Below, one piece after another: positions 25,426-33,204 of a stretch of 36,135 nt of DNA. Numbering within the stretch: the first letter of the stretch is position 1; each line of letters starts with the position of its first letter. Both the position numbers and the translations under genes were made by a program. The DNA comes from Streptomyces violaceorubidus (lineage in GTDB: Bacteria; Actinomycetota; Actinomycetes; Streptomycetales; Streptomycetaceae), in the NCBI RefSeq assembly GCF_000717995.1, contig NZ_JODM01000042.1, forward strand, positions 1-36,135, read 5' to 3'. The notes beneath the pieces were generated by a model. That model did not search any database and was not told the origin of the DNA. It saw only the letters and a list, made by a program, of their open reading frames with translations.

Positions 25426-26706
25426 ATGACCACGCTCCCGGAGAAGTACTACGCCGTGCTCCTGCACTCTCGCCGGATCGGCACACTCTGCCAGAAGGGC
25501 GACCACACGCGCTTCATCGTCAACGAGTCCTACGTGGCCGACCCACAGCGGCCGGTGCTCGGCCTCCTCTTCGAAGAGAACCTGCGCGTCCCCCACGCGT
25601 CCGCCCTGCGGCTGCCGCGCTGGTTCTCCAACCTCCTCCCTGAAGGTCCCTTGCGGGAGTGGATCGCCGACGATCGCGGCGTCTCACTCGACAGGGAGAT
25701 GGAACTGTTGGCCCAAGTCGGCCACGACCTGCCCGGCGCTGTCCAGGTGCTGCCTGCCGACGGACCCGACAACTGCTGGGAGTGGTCTGACGGCGAGCAG
25801 TCGAAAGGAGAGGGAAAGCGCCCCGGTGGGACCTACGGCTTCCCGTCCTCCGACTCGCCATGGCGATTCTCCTTGGCAGGGGTCGCCCTGAAGTTTTCCA
25901 TGCTGGCGAGAGGAGACCGGCTCACCGTTCCCGCCGCTGGCGTGCACGGCGACTGGCTGGTCAAGTTTCCGGACTATCGCCATCCGGACGTACCGCGCAA
26001 CGAGTTCACCATCATGTCCCTGGCCCGGGCCGCGGGGCTCGAAGTTCCCGAGGTGCGCCTCATGCACCGTGACGAGCTCGACGGGCTGCCTGACCGCATG
26101 TGGCCGAACGACGAACAGTGGGCCTACGCCGTCCGCCGTTTCGACCGCACCCGGGACGAACGCCGCGCCCCCGTCCACATCGAGGACTTCGCGCAGGTCA
26201 GGGACAAGTACCCTCAGGACAAGTACCAGTCGACGTTCGAGACGGTCGCGGCTGTCGCCTATCGCGGCCACGACAGGGAGTCCCTGCGCGAGGCCGCCCG
26301 ACGGATAGCGTTCTCTATCGTGGTGGGCAACGGCGACGCCCACCTGAAGAACTGGTCCCTGATCTATCGCGACCGCCGGGTCCCGTCGCTGTCGCCGGCG
26401 TACGACCTGGTATCCACAGCGCCCTACGCACCCCGCGACGAACCGGAGGACCTCGGGCTCAAGTTCGGCGGCAGCAAGTCCTTCGAACGAGTACGGCTCG
26501 CCGCCTTTGACCGGCTCGAAGGCGCCCTCAACCGCCGTTTCGGGACGACCGACGCCCGACTGCGCCAGGAGGCCGTGCAGACCATCGAGCGGACCCGCGC
26601 TCACTGGCCGCGGTACGAGGCGCACCTCGCGGAGAACCAGAACCTGCGCAAGACGATCGGAACGTGGATCAACAGCTCCGCCCAACGTCTGCTTAGGGGC
26701 GCCTGA
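25426..26706 (+). CDS. HipA-like serine/threonine kinase (orphan, no adjacent HipB)
   Basis: 426 aa from ATG 25426 (MTTLPEKYYAVLLHS). Residues 1-110 match the HipA N-terminal domain (LGLLFEENLR, LPRWFSNLLPEGPLREWI, LLAQVGHDLPGAVQV). The kinase domain follows: SLAGVALKFSM (149-159) at the position of the phosphorylatable P-loop, WLVKFPD (177-183), YAVRRFDR, HIEDFAQV, the catalytic loop GNGDAHLKN (Asp304, Asn309) and the metal-binding SPAYDLVST (Asp327). All key residues appear intact. Classical HipA phosphorylates a tRNA synthetase and is held by HipB, a small HTH protein encoded upstream. Here the upstream partner is a DUF262 protein and no HTH gene lies nearby. The gene may act as an effector kinase controlled by DUF262, or rely on a distant antitoxin. 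Substrate unknown. Confidence 0.88.
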   Translation: MTTLPEKYYAVLLHSRRIGTLCQKGDHTRFIVNESYVADPQRPVLGLLFEENLRVPHASALRLPRWFSNLLPEGPLREWIADDRGVSLDREMELLAQVGHDLPGAVQVLPADGPDNCWEWSDGEQSKGEGKRPGGTYGFPSSDSPWRFSLAGVALKFSMLARGDRLTVPAAGVHGDWLVKFPDYRHPDVPRNEFTIMSLARAAGLEVPEVRLMHRDELDGLPDRMWPNDEQWAYAVRRFDRTRDERRAPVHIEDFAQVRDKYPQDKYQSTFETVAAVAYRGHDRESLREAARRIAFSIVVGNGDAHLKNWSLIYRDRRVPSLSPAYDLVSTAPYAPRDEPEDLGLKFGGSKSFERVRLAAFDRLEGALNRRFGTTDARLRQEAVQTIERTRAHWPRYEAHLAENQNLRKTIGTWINSSAQRLLRGA

Positions 26707-26782
26707 CGGCGATCGACCGGCCGGCAGCGTCAGGGACGCCCCGTACGCTGCGCACGAGACGTACCAGGCAGAAGGATGATCC

Positions 26783-27160
26783 ATGGCCCACGAGTACCCG
26801 GAGTTCCGGCTGCGCCTGCCCGGCGGAGGTCCCGAGGCCCGGGGACGCCTGCTGACCGAGAAAGGGACGAACGGAAGCCCGAAGTCGTCGTCCTGGCTGG
26901 GTCTCCGGGGCGCCCGGAGATCGTGCCGTCCTTCCCCGTTCGCATGCCGTCGTCGTACCGGCTGCGGCAGCGGCTGATCGAGGACGACATCTTCGTGGAG
27001 TCGGAAAGCTGGCCCGGGTGGATGGAATTCATCGAGGACGTCGAGTGCAACTCGCCGTCGGCTGCCGCCGAGATCCTGTTGGGCCGCAGCGCCAACGGCT
27101 GGATGGAATGGAAGTCGGACGACGGCCATCCGCTCTCCGACTACCTCGACCAAGTGTGGT
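26783..27160 (+). pseudogene. DUF4357-domain protein, frameshifted
   Basis: ATG 26783 with GAAGG seven bases upstream begins MAHEYPEFRLRLPGGGPEAR. After about 35 codons the homologous text moves to another frame: KPEVVVLAGSPGRPEIVPSF, then YRLRQRLIEDDIFVES, and the DUF4357 signature NSPSAAAEILLGRSANGWME near the end. The shift lies around 26860-26890. The 3' end runs straight into the truncated mcrB without a normal stop. DUF4357 is a small domain often found in or near restriction genes. Likely inactive. Confidence 0.6.
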
Positions 27161-27191
27161 GGGGCCCCTGGCCTCCCGTGAGGACAACCGT

Positions 27192-27705
27192 CACGTTCCG
27201 CACTTCCTGATCATCGACGAGATCAACCGCGTCAACCTGGCGAAGGTCTTCGGCGAGCTGTACTTCCTGCTGGAATACCGGAACAAGTCCGTGCGTCTCA
27301 CCTACTCCGGCGACGACTTCGCTCTGCCGCCCAACCTGTCCGTCATCGGCACCATGAACACCGCGGACCGCTCGATCGCCCTCGTCGACGCGGTCATGCG
27401 GCGCCGCTTCGCCTTCGTCGAGCTCTCACCGCGCACCGAGCTGACGAGCGGACTGCTGCGCCGTTGGCTCACGCGTGAGGGGCGTGACAGCGAGCCTGCC
27501 GATCTGCTCCACGAGCTCAACTCCCGTATCGTCGGAGCTGACTGCCGGATCGGGCCCTCCTATCTGATGAAGACGGGTGTCTACCAGGAAGGCGGTCTGG
27601 AAGGGACCTGGCGAACCAAGATCCTTCCGCTGCCGGAGGAGTTACGGCGAGGGCGTGGACATCGAGAAGCGGTACGGTCTGTCCGCGCTTCGGGAGTCAC
27701 TGGGG
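27192..27705 (+). pseudogene. mcrB: McrB-type AAA+ restriction GTPase/ATPase, 5'-truncated and frameshifted
   Basis: The C-terminal half of an McrB-like AAA+ motor is readable: Walker B in HFLIIDEINRVNLAKVFGEL, YFLLEYRNKSVRL, the McrB signature GTMNTADRSIALVDAV, and an arginine-finger region MRRRFAF. Then come SYLMKTGVYQ and WRTKILPL. The N-terminal DNA-recognition part and Walker A are absent; coding begins abruptly after the DUF4357 remnant, pointing to a deletion. Near 27640 a small deletion shifts the frame (…LPEEL to YGEGVDIEKRYGLSALRESL), so even the remaining part is broken. In the intact pair McrB loads McrC to cleave modified DNA. This copy cannot hydrolyse nucleotide. Confidence 0.75.
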
Positions 27706-28831
27706 TGGCTCAGGTCGTCGAACTCGTCGAAGACACCACCGCCCGCTCCGTCTCTCGGGCGCTGGTCGCTACGGGCCGGCAGCAAGGTCGGCGCGGTAGC
27801 CTTCACGGTGCCGGGTGTGGACAAGGCGGTCACCGTGCGTGTCACTCCCGCAGTCCCCATCGTCCGCTTGTTGTTCCTGCTTGGTTACTCCCTGAGCCGG
27901 AACGGCATTTGGCGGGACAGGGAGGTCGAGGCCGCCCGGCACCGCGATCTGCTGCCCGCACGCGCTCATGCCGTGGAGCGGCAGGTGGATCGGGCGCTGC
28001 GGCAGGGCCTGCTCCAGGGATACCGGGCGACAGAGGAAACCTCCCTCGTCGTGCGCGGTCGTGTCCGAGCAGATACGGCGGCGGCCCGGCGCCACGCGCC
28101 GGTCGAGGTCGTGTACGACGAGTTCACCGCCGAGATCGCCGAGAACCGCATCCTGGGCGCGGCCGTGGAGCGCCTGCTGCGGCTGCCCGGCGCGCTGGGC
28201 GACGTGCGCCTCAGGCTCCTGGACCAGCATACCCGGCTGGCGGACACCGCCGTGCTGGTACGCGGACAGCCACTGCCGGAGTGGCGGCCCACGTGCCTCA
28301 ACGCCCGGTACCACCAGGCTCTGCACCTGGCCGGGGCCGGCCTGGCCGACACGTCCGTCGAGCACGCCGTCGGCGGGCTGCGAATCGACGGGTTCCCGTT
28401 CGACATGAACACGCTCTTCGAGGCCTTCGTGACCGTCGCGTTGCGAAAGGCGTGCCGTGCCCGCGGTCACTCCGCACGGCTCCAGCCCCCACCTCGACAT
28501 GGCCGGCGCGATCCGCATGAAGCCCGACTTCGTGCTGCACGGACCGGACGGTGCGGTGTGTGCCGTCGTGGACGCCAAGTACAAGGCCGAGAAGCGGGAC
28601 GAGTTCCCGGACGCCGACCTGTACCAGATGCTCGCGTACTGCACCGCTCTCGGTCTGCCCGAGGGGCATCTCGTCTACGCCAAGAGGAACGCGGTACACG
28701 CCGCCCACACAGTGCGCCATGTCGGCATCGTCATCCACCAGCACGCCCTCGATCTCGGGCAGGATCACTCCGAGTTGCTGGCGAACGTCGAGGAGGTGGC
28801 CGCCCGGCTGGTGAGCACGCGGCGCGTATAA
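27705..28831 (+). pseudogene. mcrC: McrC-type restriction nuclease subunit, multiply frameshifted
   Basis: A GTG at 27705 opens AQVVELVEDTTARSVSRALV, an McrC-like N-terminus. The text then jumps frame near 27765 to RWSLRAGSKVGAVAF, EVVYDEFTAEIAENRILGAA, RYHQALHLAGAGL and FPFDMNTLFEAFVTVALRKA. A second shift near 28490, in or beside a run of C, leads to HLDMAGAIRMKPDFVL and AVVDAKYKAEKRDEFPDADL. The latter carries the PD-(D/E)xK nuclease core (PD...DAK). It ends at 28831. Each block is well conserved, so decay is recent, but at least two frameshifts separate the N-terminus from the nuclease. Overlaps the mcrB end, as expected for an mcrBC operon. Confidence 0.75.
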
Positions 28832-28870
28832 TCGATTGCCGAGTGTCCGTTCAGGTGGGGAGTTCACCGC

Positions 28871-29053
28871 GTGCCGCAGCTCGCGTTCACCAGCGGTTTC
28901 TGGGAGCGCTACGACGTCTTGGAGAAGCCCGTCAGGGCAGGCGTACGCAAGGCCATGCAGAAATTCCAGCAGCTCACCATCTCTGAGCTGCACGCGGACA
29001 AGGGACTGCACCTGGAGTCCGTGGAGAACTCGCGTGACCCGCGCATGCGCACC
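28871..29053 (+). pseudogene. UvrD-like helicase with RelE-like N-terminus, 5' fragment
   Basis: GTG 28871, with GGGGAG upstream, begins PQLAFTSGFWERYDVLEKPV and continues RAGVRKAMQKFQQLTISELH...DPRMRTI. As I recall, this is the start of a class of actinobacterial UvrD/Rep helicases that carry a RelE-like N-terminal domain. Coding similarity stops at about 29053; the open frame then runs into unrelated DNA and, from 29076, an ISL3 element. The matching C-terminal end is at 33966-34083 on the same strand, so the gene has lost its centre. It follows mcrC by 39 bases and probably belonged to the same operon. Confidence 0.6.
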
Positions 29054-29075
29054 ATTGATGGCGATTCGCGAAAAC

Positions 29076-30772
29076 GGCTCTGTCCGCAGTTCCGTGAAGC
29101 TCATGGCTGGGTGAGGATCCGGACCCGGAGGAGTTCGAATGAGGCTCGGCCGTACATGGCTCGCTTCAGCGTTTTCACCCGGTTTACGTGTCCCTCGACG
29201 ACCCCGGAGCTCCAGGGCAGGGTCAGACCGGCGGTCACCGCGTCGAGGTCGTGGCGGAGGAAGCCGGCGAAGCCCTTCATGGGCTTCGGTGCGTCCTGCT
29301 CAGCCTGCCGGATCCACTCCAGCAACAGATACCCGCGCTGGTGACGGACCAGGTCGGCGAACACCCGAGCAAGGTCGCAGGCACGGGCGATGTCGGGGCA
29401 GGCGAGCCGGACTTGAAGGAGTCGCTCATCCTGGCTTTCGGTGAGAGTCTCCCGGGGCCGCATGATCCACGAGGTGATCTTCCGAGGACTCGGAATGTCG
29501 GCCCGGACCGGTTCCGCGGTGCCCGCGCGAAGGGCAGCGAGGTGTTTGCGGACGACCTGGCGGCTGCCCTGGTAGCCGCGAGCCTGGATCTCCAGGAACA
29601 GCCGGATGCCGCTGACCTGGCCGTGGGTCTCGGTGAAGCGGGCGTTGATGTATGCCTTGAACGGATCCATGACGCCGTTGGGGCGGCGCTCGCGGGCGGA
29701 GGCCAGCAGTTCGTCGAGGTCGGTGTCGCGGAAACGCCGCACGGTCTTGCGGTCGAGGTTCAGACGGCGGGCGATCGCGCTGATCGTCCAGCGCATCTCC
29801 AACAGGCGGTGAATGTCCTCGTAGCGGTGCCGGGTGCGCTCGATGATCTGGGTGCGGGGCAGTGCCGCGGGCGGTAACAGCATCGGGGGCGGTTTCAGCA
29901 CGTCGGCCACCGTCTCCTCCTCTGCACGTTTGCGCAGGCAGTCGCGGTGCTGGTGGCAGGTCTTCTCCACCGCGGAGGACAGGTTCTGCAAAAGGTGCCA
30001 GCGATCGGCGACTTCCAGGGCATCCGGGGCGGCTACCCTGACCGCCTTGGTGTAGGCGCTGGCCCGGTCCCGGCAGATGATCTCGGCCCCAGGATGCTTG
30101 GTGAGCCAGGCCGCGAACGTCTCTGAGGTGCGGTCGGGCAGCACGTCCACGACCCGGCCGGCCTCGACGTCGACCAGCACGGTGCCGTAGGTGCAGCCCT
30201 TGCGGAAGGCGAACTCGTCCACCCCCAACACCCGCGGGGCACGGTCCGCCACCGCCGGTGCCGTCAGCAGCCTGAGTAGTCGTGTCCGGCCCGCGGTCAG
30301 CCGCAGGCGTCGGCACAGCCGGGCGGCCGGACGGCCGCCGAGCTCGATCGCGATCGACCGTAGCCAGTCCGACAGACCGGTGCTGGAACGGCGGTACCGC
30401 GCGGACAGACCTGGCACCTGCTCGACAAAGGTTGTGCGGGCACAGCTCCTTCGGTCGCAGAAGTACCGGCGCACCCGCAGCCGGACAATGACCCGACGAG
30501 ATCCCAACGGCCGCTCATCCAAGGCGCATTGATATGTGCTGTGCACGCGTCTCGCCTGCTTCCGACAGTCCGGGCACCGGCCCGGACGAGCCGTCGATAC
30601 CGCCTCCACCACCAGGACGTCGGAGGCGTCGCTCACCCGCTCCACCCGCACATCGATCCCGGGAAACAGCACATCCTCAACCGTTTTGCTCGCCACGGCA
30701 GGAAACACCCTGCGGAAACGATCCGCCGTTCCCGTCGCTGACCTGGGGATTCACGGAACTGCGGACAGAGCC
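29076..30772 (-). mobile_element. Complete ISL3-family insertion sequence, 1697 bp
   Basis: The ends are a perfect 23-bp inverted repeat starting GGCTCTGTCCGCAG (29076-29098 and 30750-30772). It is flanked by an exact 8-bp target duplication GCGAAAAC (29068-29075 and 30773-30780), the size typical of ISL3. It carries one full-length transposase gene. Perfect ends and intact gene indicate a recent insertion and possible activity. Confidence 0.93.
29101..30708 (-). CDS. ISL3-family transposase
   Basis: About 535 aa, filling the element; GTG 30708 is used here, with GTG 30696 (ASKTVEDVLFPG) as alternative. An N-terminal zinc finger (CPDCRKQARRVH, then CDRRSCARTTFVEQ) and a helix-turn-helix region precede the DDE core: Asp in LGVDEFAFRKG, Asp in IICRDRASAYTKA, and Glu in SGVVEGHVNRVKTLKR. 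WHLLQNL, typical of the family, follows the second Asp. The protein ends YGRASFELLRVRIL close to the left inverted repeat. No frameshift or stop is visible, so it should be able to mobilise its element. The broken ISL3 gene at 100-694 is a distant relative, not a copy. Confidence 0.92.
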   Translation of the reverse strand: MFPAVASKTVEDVLFPGIDVRVERVSDASDVLVVEAVSTARPGRCPDCRKQARRVHSTYQCALDERPLGSRRVIVRLRVRRYFCDRRSCARTTFVEQVPGLSARYRRSSTGLSDWLRSIAIELGGRPAARLCRRLRLTAGRTRLLRLLTAPAVADRAPRVLGVDEFAFRKGCTYGTVLVDVEAGRVVDVLPDRTSETFAAWLTKHPGAEIICRDRASAYTKAVRVAAPDALEVADRWHLLQNLSSAVEKTCHQHRDCLRKRAEEETVADVLKPPPMLLPPAALPRTQIIERTRHRYEDIHRLLEMRWTISAIARRLNLDRKTVRRFRDTDLDELLASARERRPNGVMDPFKAYINARFTETHGQVSGIRLFLEIQARGYQGSRQVVRKHLAALRAGTAEPVRADIPSPRKITSWIMRPRETLTESQDERLLQVRLACPDIARACDLARVFADLVRHQRGYLLLEWIRQAEQDAPKPMKGFAGFLRHDLDAVTAGLTLPWSSGVVEGHVNRVKTLKRAMYGRASFELLRVRILTQP

Positions 30773-30881
30773 GCGAAAACGGCCAGGGTCGCTCCTCGCC
30801 TCACTTGGTTGGTTCTTGATGTACGTGGGGAGGTTGGGGAGCGAAGGGCGGGCCTTGATCACCGGTGGCTAAGTTGGGGCC

Positions 30882-31322
30882 ATGAGTGGTGACTGGAGGA
30901 TGGATCGCATCGGGGCTGCTCTGCGAGGTGAGAACCCGACCGTGCTGCGGCGGCTTGAGTCGGGGTTCGCGGTGATCGGCGACGTTCACGTGTTCAGCGG
31001 CTGTCTGATCTGCCGAGGGCGAGGTGGCTGTCGTTTCTGTCCGACATGGACCGGCTCGGAGAAGCCGTTGAGCGCGTCTGCCGGCGCCTGGACCCCGACT
31101 TTCGCCGGGTCAACTTGGAGATTTTGGGGGAACACTGACCCGTTCTTGCATGCCCATGTCTGGCCGCGGTTCGAGTGGGAGCCGGCCGAGCTGGTGGGCA
31201 AGCCTGTGTGGCTGTATCCGGGTGACCGGTGGAGTGACGAAGGCTTCAGGCTGGGTCCGCAGCATGACGTGCTGCGGGACGGGATCGGGAGTGAACTGGA
31301 TCGGTTGCGTTCGATGGGCTGA
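30882..31322 (+). pseudogene. HIT-family hydrolase, scrambled by two compensating frameshifts
   Basis: The open frame begins MSGDWRMDRIGAALRGENPT...FAVIGDV and ends NTDPFLHAHVWPRFEWEPAE...DRWSDEGFRLG. It matches an actinobacterial HIT-domain (histidine triad, HAHV) nucleotide hydrolase at both ends. Between residues about 36 and 83 the frame reads nonsense, while the true sequence lies in another frame (RLSDLPRARWLSFLSDMDRL, then EAVERVCRRLDPDFRRVNLE). About 15 residues after GDV are also missing. The second shift sits at a run of five G near 31130, where four would restore the frame. The net frame is therefore open, but the middle of the fold is lost. An automated call would report an intact 146-aa protein. 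Confidence 0.65.
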
Positions 31323-31328
31323 CGGCGT

Positions 31329-31358
31329 GAGCCCGCCGACCGTCAGGTCGGCGGGCTC
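31329..31358. terminator. Bidirectional hairpin terminator
   Basis: GAGCCCGCCGACC (31329-31341) pairs exactly with 31346-31358 around a GTCA loop. It lies 6 bases after the HIT stop codon and 29 bases from the end of the convergent gene on the other strand, so it can end transcripts from both sides. Confidence 0.65.
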
Positions 31359-31387
31359 GGTGATCAGTGACGGTCAGTGGACGACGG

Positions 31388-31897
31388 TCACGGAGTCCTT
31401 CGCAGCGGAACGATGTCGGGGCTGGCGGTGGGAACGGAAGGGCGGGCGGCTTCGGGGGTCGCGAGTAGCGCGCCGATGGTGACCGGCTGCTGGCAGTGGG
31501 GACAGTTGCGGATCCCGGTCGGTTCCAACGGGTCACGTTCTGCGGGCACTTGCTGACGCGAGAGGGGTCGGCTGAGAGGTTTGGACAGTGGGGGCAGCTC
31601 AGGCCACGTCGGGGGAGAAGTGGTCTCACCGAGACGACGCGCGCGGTCTTCGTCTCTTGCCTGGTCGCGGCGGCGTTCGGCGTCTTTGCGGCAGGCCTGG
31701 GAACAGTAGCGTGAGACACGAAGGCCTCCTGGTTGGCGGAGTGGTTCCTCGACAGCTCCACTCCACACCCGGAGCCTTCGCCGTCCTACAGGTTCAGACC
31801 ATGTCGTCGCACAAACTCGACCAACCTGGCTGGGCAGTACAGCTAGTTCAGCGACAGTGACTTTGCTCCCGTCGACTCTGCGGCGGCGTTCGTCCAT
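31388..31897 (-). CDS. Chimeric frame: IS21 istA tail fused to a zinc-finger-like remnant
   Basis: The first roughly 30 residues (MDERRRRVDGSKVTVAELAV) look like a stretch of IS21 IstA. The rest (SRYCSQACRKDAERRR, then NCPHCQQPVTIGALL) looks like a small actinobacterial protein with paired Cys motifs, possibly zinc-binding, whose own start has been lost. The junction lies somewhere around 31780-31810. I do not recognise the zinc-finger family. No Shine-Dalgarno is evident for the first ATG, so the frame is probably not expressed as a unit. Confidence 0.4.
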   Translation of the reverse strand: MDERRRRVDGSKVTVAELAVLPSQVGRVCATTWSEPVGRRRLRVWSGAVEEPLRQPGGLRVSRYCSQACRKDAERRRDQARDEDRARRLGETTSPPTWPELPPLSKPLSRPLSRQQVPAERDPLEPTGIRNCPHCQQPVTIGALLATPEAARPSVPTASPDIVPLRRTP

Positions 31898-31940
31898 GCG
31901 CAGCGCGACTTGGGCCTTGACCCCTGATCCTGAACACGGG

Positions 31941-32840
31941 CTATGCGGCTTCGGTCAGCATAGTTGATGTTGTTCGGAGTGCTTGTTCGTAGGCGATGGG
32001 GCTGCGGTGTCCGAGGCGGGAGTGGCGTCGGACGGTGTTGTAGCGGTGCAGCCAGCGGAAGAGGTCCAGGCGGCCCTGGCGCTCGTCGTTCCAGGCTCGG
32101 CGGCCCTGGAGGGTTTCGCGTTTGCAGGTCGCGTTGAACGACTCGGCGAGGGCGTTGTCCGCGCTGCTGCCCACCGCGCTCATGCTCTGGGACACCCCTG
32201 CTGACCTGCAGGCTTCGGCGAAGACCCGGCTGCAGTACTGGGCTCCGTGATCGGTGTGCATCACCGCGCCGGCGAGGCTGCCGCGGGTCCGCTGGGCCGC
32301 TTTGAGGGCGTCGATGACGAGCTCGGCGCGCATGTGGTCGGCGATCGCCCACCCGGCCAGGCGCCGTGAGGCGAGGTCGATCACGGTCGCGAGATAGCCG
32401 AACTTCCCGCCGGTCAGCGGGAGATACGTGATGTCGCCGACGTATTTCGTGTTCACCTGGTCCGCGGTGAAGTCGCGTCTGATCAGGTCCGGGATCTTCG
32501 CCGCGGCGGGGTCAGGGATGGTGGTGCGGTGCTTTCGACACAGGCGGAGCCCGGCCAGCCCGACCGCCTTCATTACCCGGGCGACCCTCTTGTGGTTCAC
32601 TCGCTCGCCATCGTCGCGGAGCTCGGCGGTGATCCTCGGGACTCCGTAGGTGCCGTCCGAGGCATGGTGGCCCGCTCGTATCCGGGCGGCGAGGTGGGCG
32701 TCGGCTGCCTGGCGGGCTGCGCGGGCCGGGGCGGTCCGGCGCCAGTAGTAGAAGCTCGAGCGGGCGATCCCGACGATGGCGCACAACCGCTTGACGCCAT
32801 AGCGGCGCTGGTGGTCCTCGACGAACTGGCAGCGGTTCAC
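31941..32840 (-). CDS. IS3-family transposase OrfB
   Basis: 299 aa, from the GTG at 32840 that overlaps the orfA stop (GTGA). N-terminal helical HTH_21 part (YGVKRLCAIVGIARSSFYYW), then the rve integrase core with the DDE residues: Asp in YVGDITYLPLTGG, Asp in MHTDHGAQYCS and Glu in SADNALAESFNATCKRE. It ends YEQALRTTSTMLTEAA near the inverted repeat. In this family the active transposase is usually an OrfAB fusion made by -1 ribosomal frameshifting at the overlap. OrfB is intact here, but the partner orfA is broken, so the copy is probably defective unless helped by another. Confidence 0.9.
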   Translation of the reverse strand: MNRCQFVEDHQRRYGVKRLCAIVGIARSSFYYWRRTAPARAARQAADAHLAARIRAGHHASDGTYGVPRITAELRDDGERVNHKRVARVMKAVGLAGLRLCRKHRTTIPDPAAAKIPDLIRRDFTADQVNTKYVGDITYLPLTGGKFGYLATVIDLASRRLAGWAIADHMRAELVIDALKAAQRTRGSLAGAVMHTDHGAQYCSRVFAEACRSAGVSQSMSAVGSSADNALAESFNATCKRETLQGRRAWNDERQGRLDLFRWLHRYNTVRRHSRLGHRSPIAYEQALRTTSTMLTEAA

Positions 32841-33132
32841 CAGCCCGTCTCCGAGGCGAAATACCGGGCGGCCTTGCGCAGGATCTCGCGTTCCTTCTTC
32901 AACTCGGCGTTCTCCCGGCGCAGGGCCGCGATCTCGGCCTCCACTGCGGGCGAAGACGGCGCGGCTGCTGTACGACGACCCCGGGGACGGTGGCCCCCGC
33001 CGCCCGGATCCAGTTGCGCAACGTCTCCGGATTGATCCCCAGATCGGCAGCGATCTGCTTGATCGTCGCCTCCGGCCGCGACTCGTACGGCGCGACCGCG
33101 TCCGCCTTGAACTCCGGCGGGTAGTGCTTCAT
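32837..33132 (-). pseudogene. IS3-family OrfA (DNA-binding subunit), frameshifted
   Basis: ATG 33132 opens KHYPPEFKADAVAPYESRPE, followed by the helix-turn-helix IKQIAADLGINPETLRNWIR. After RAAGA the frame leaves the homologous text at a run of G near 32995. The expected continuation (RPRGRRTAAAPSSP, then the leucine-zipper-like VEAEIAALRRENAELKKERE and ILRKAARYF) is in the neighbouring frame and ends at 32837. A single-base indel in the G run explains this. OrfA normally binds the inverted repeats and supplies the N-terminal half of OrfAB. Confidence 0.75.
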
Positions 33133-33204
33133 GACCACGACACGTCCATCTCTCGATCCTCAAGATCCACTATCTCGAGTGTCCAAGATCAGGGGTGAAG
33201 GCCC

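Larger units (their letters stand above)
31912..33204 (-). mobile_element. IS3-family insertion sequence, 1293 bp, inserted in IS21 istA
   Basis: Imperfect 26-bp inverted repeats (three mismatches) at 31912-31937 and 33179-33204, both opening GGGCCTT, are flanked by the 3-bp duplication CTT (31909-31911 and 33205-33207), as expected for IS3. It holds orfA and orfB on the minus strand with a GTGA overlap. Left and right of it lie parts of the same IS21 istA gene, so it is a nested insertion. Confidence 0.88.

Noticed and set aside
25684..27153. Minus-strand frame (489 codons) across HipA and the DUF4357 remnant
   Set aside because: It crosses two gene boundaries of the plus strand and shows no family; a shadow frame.
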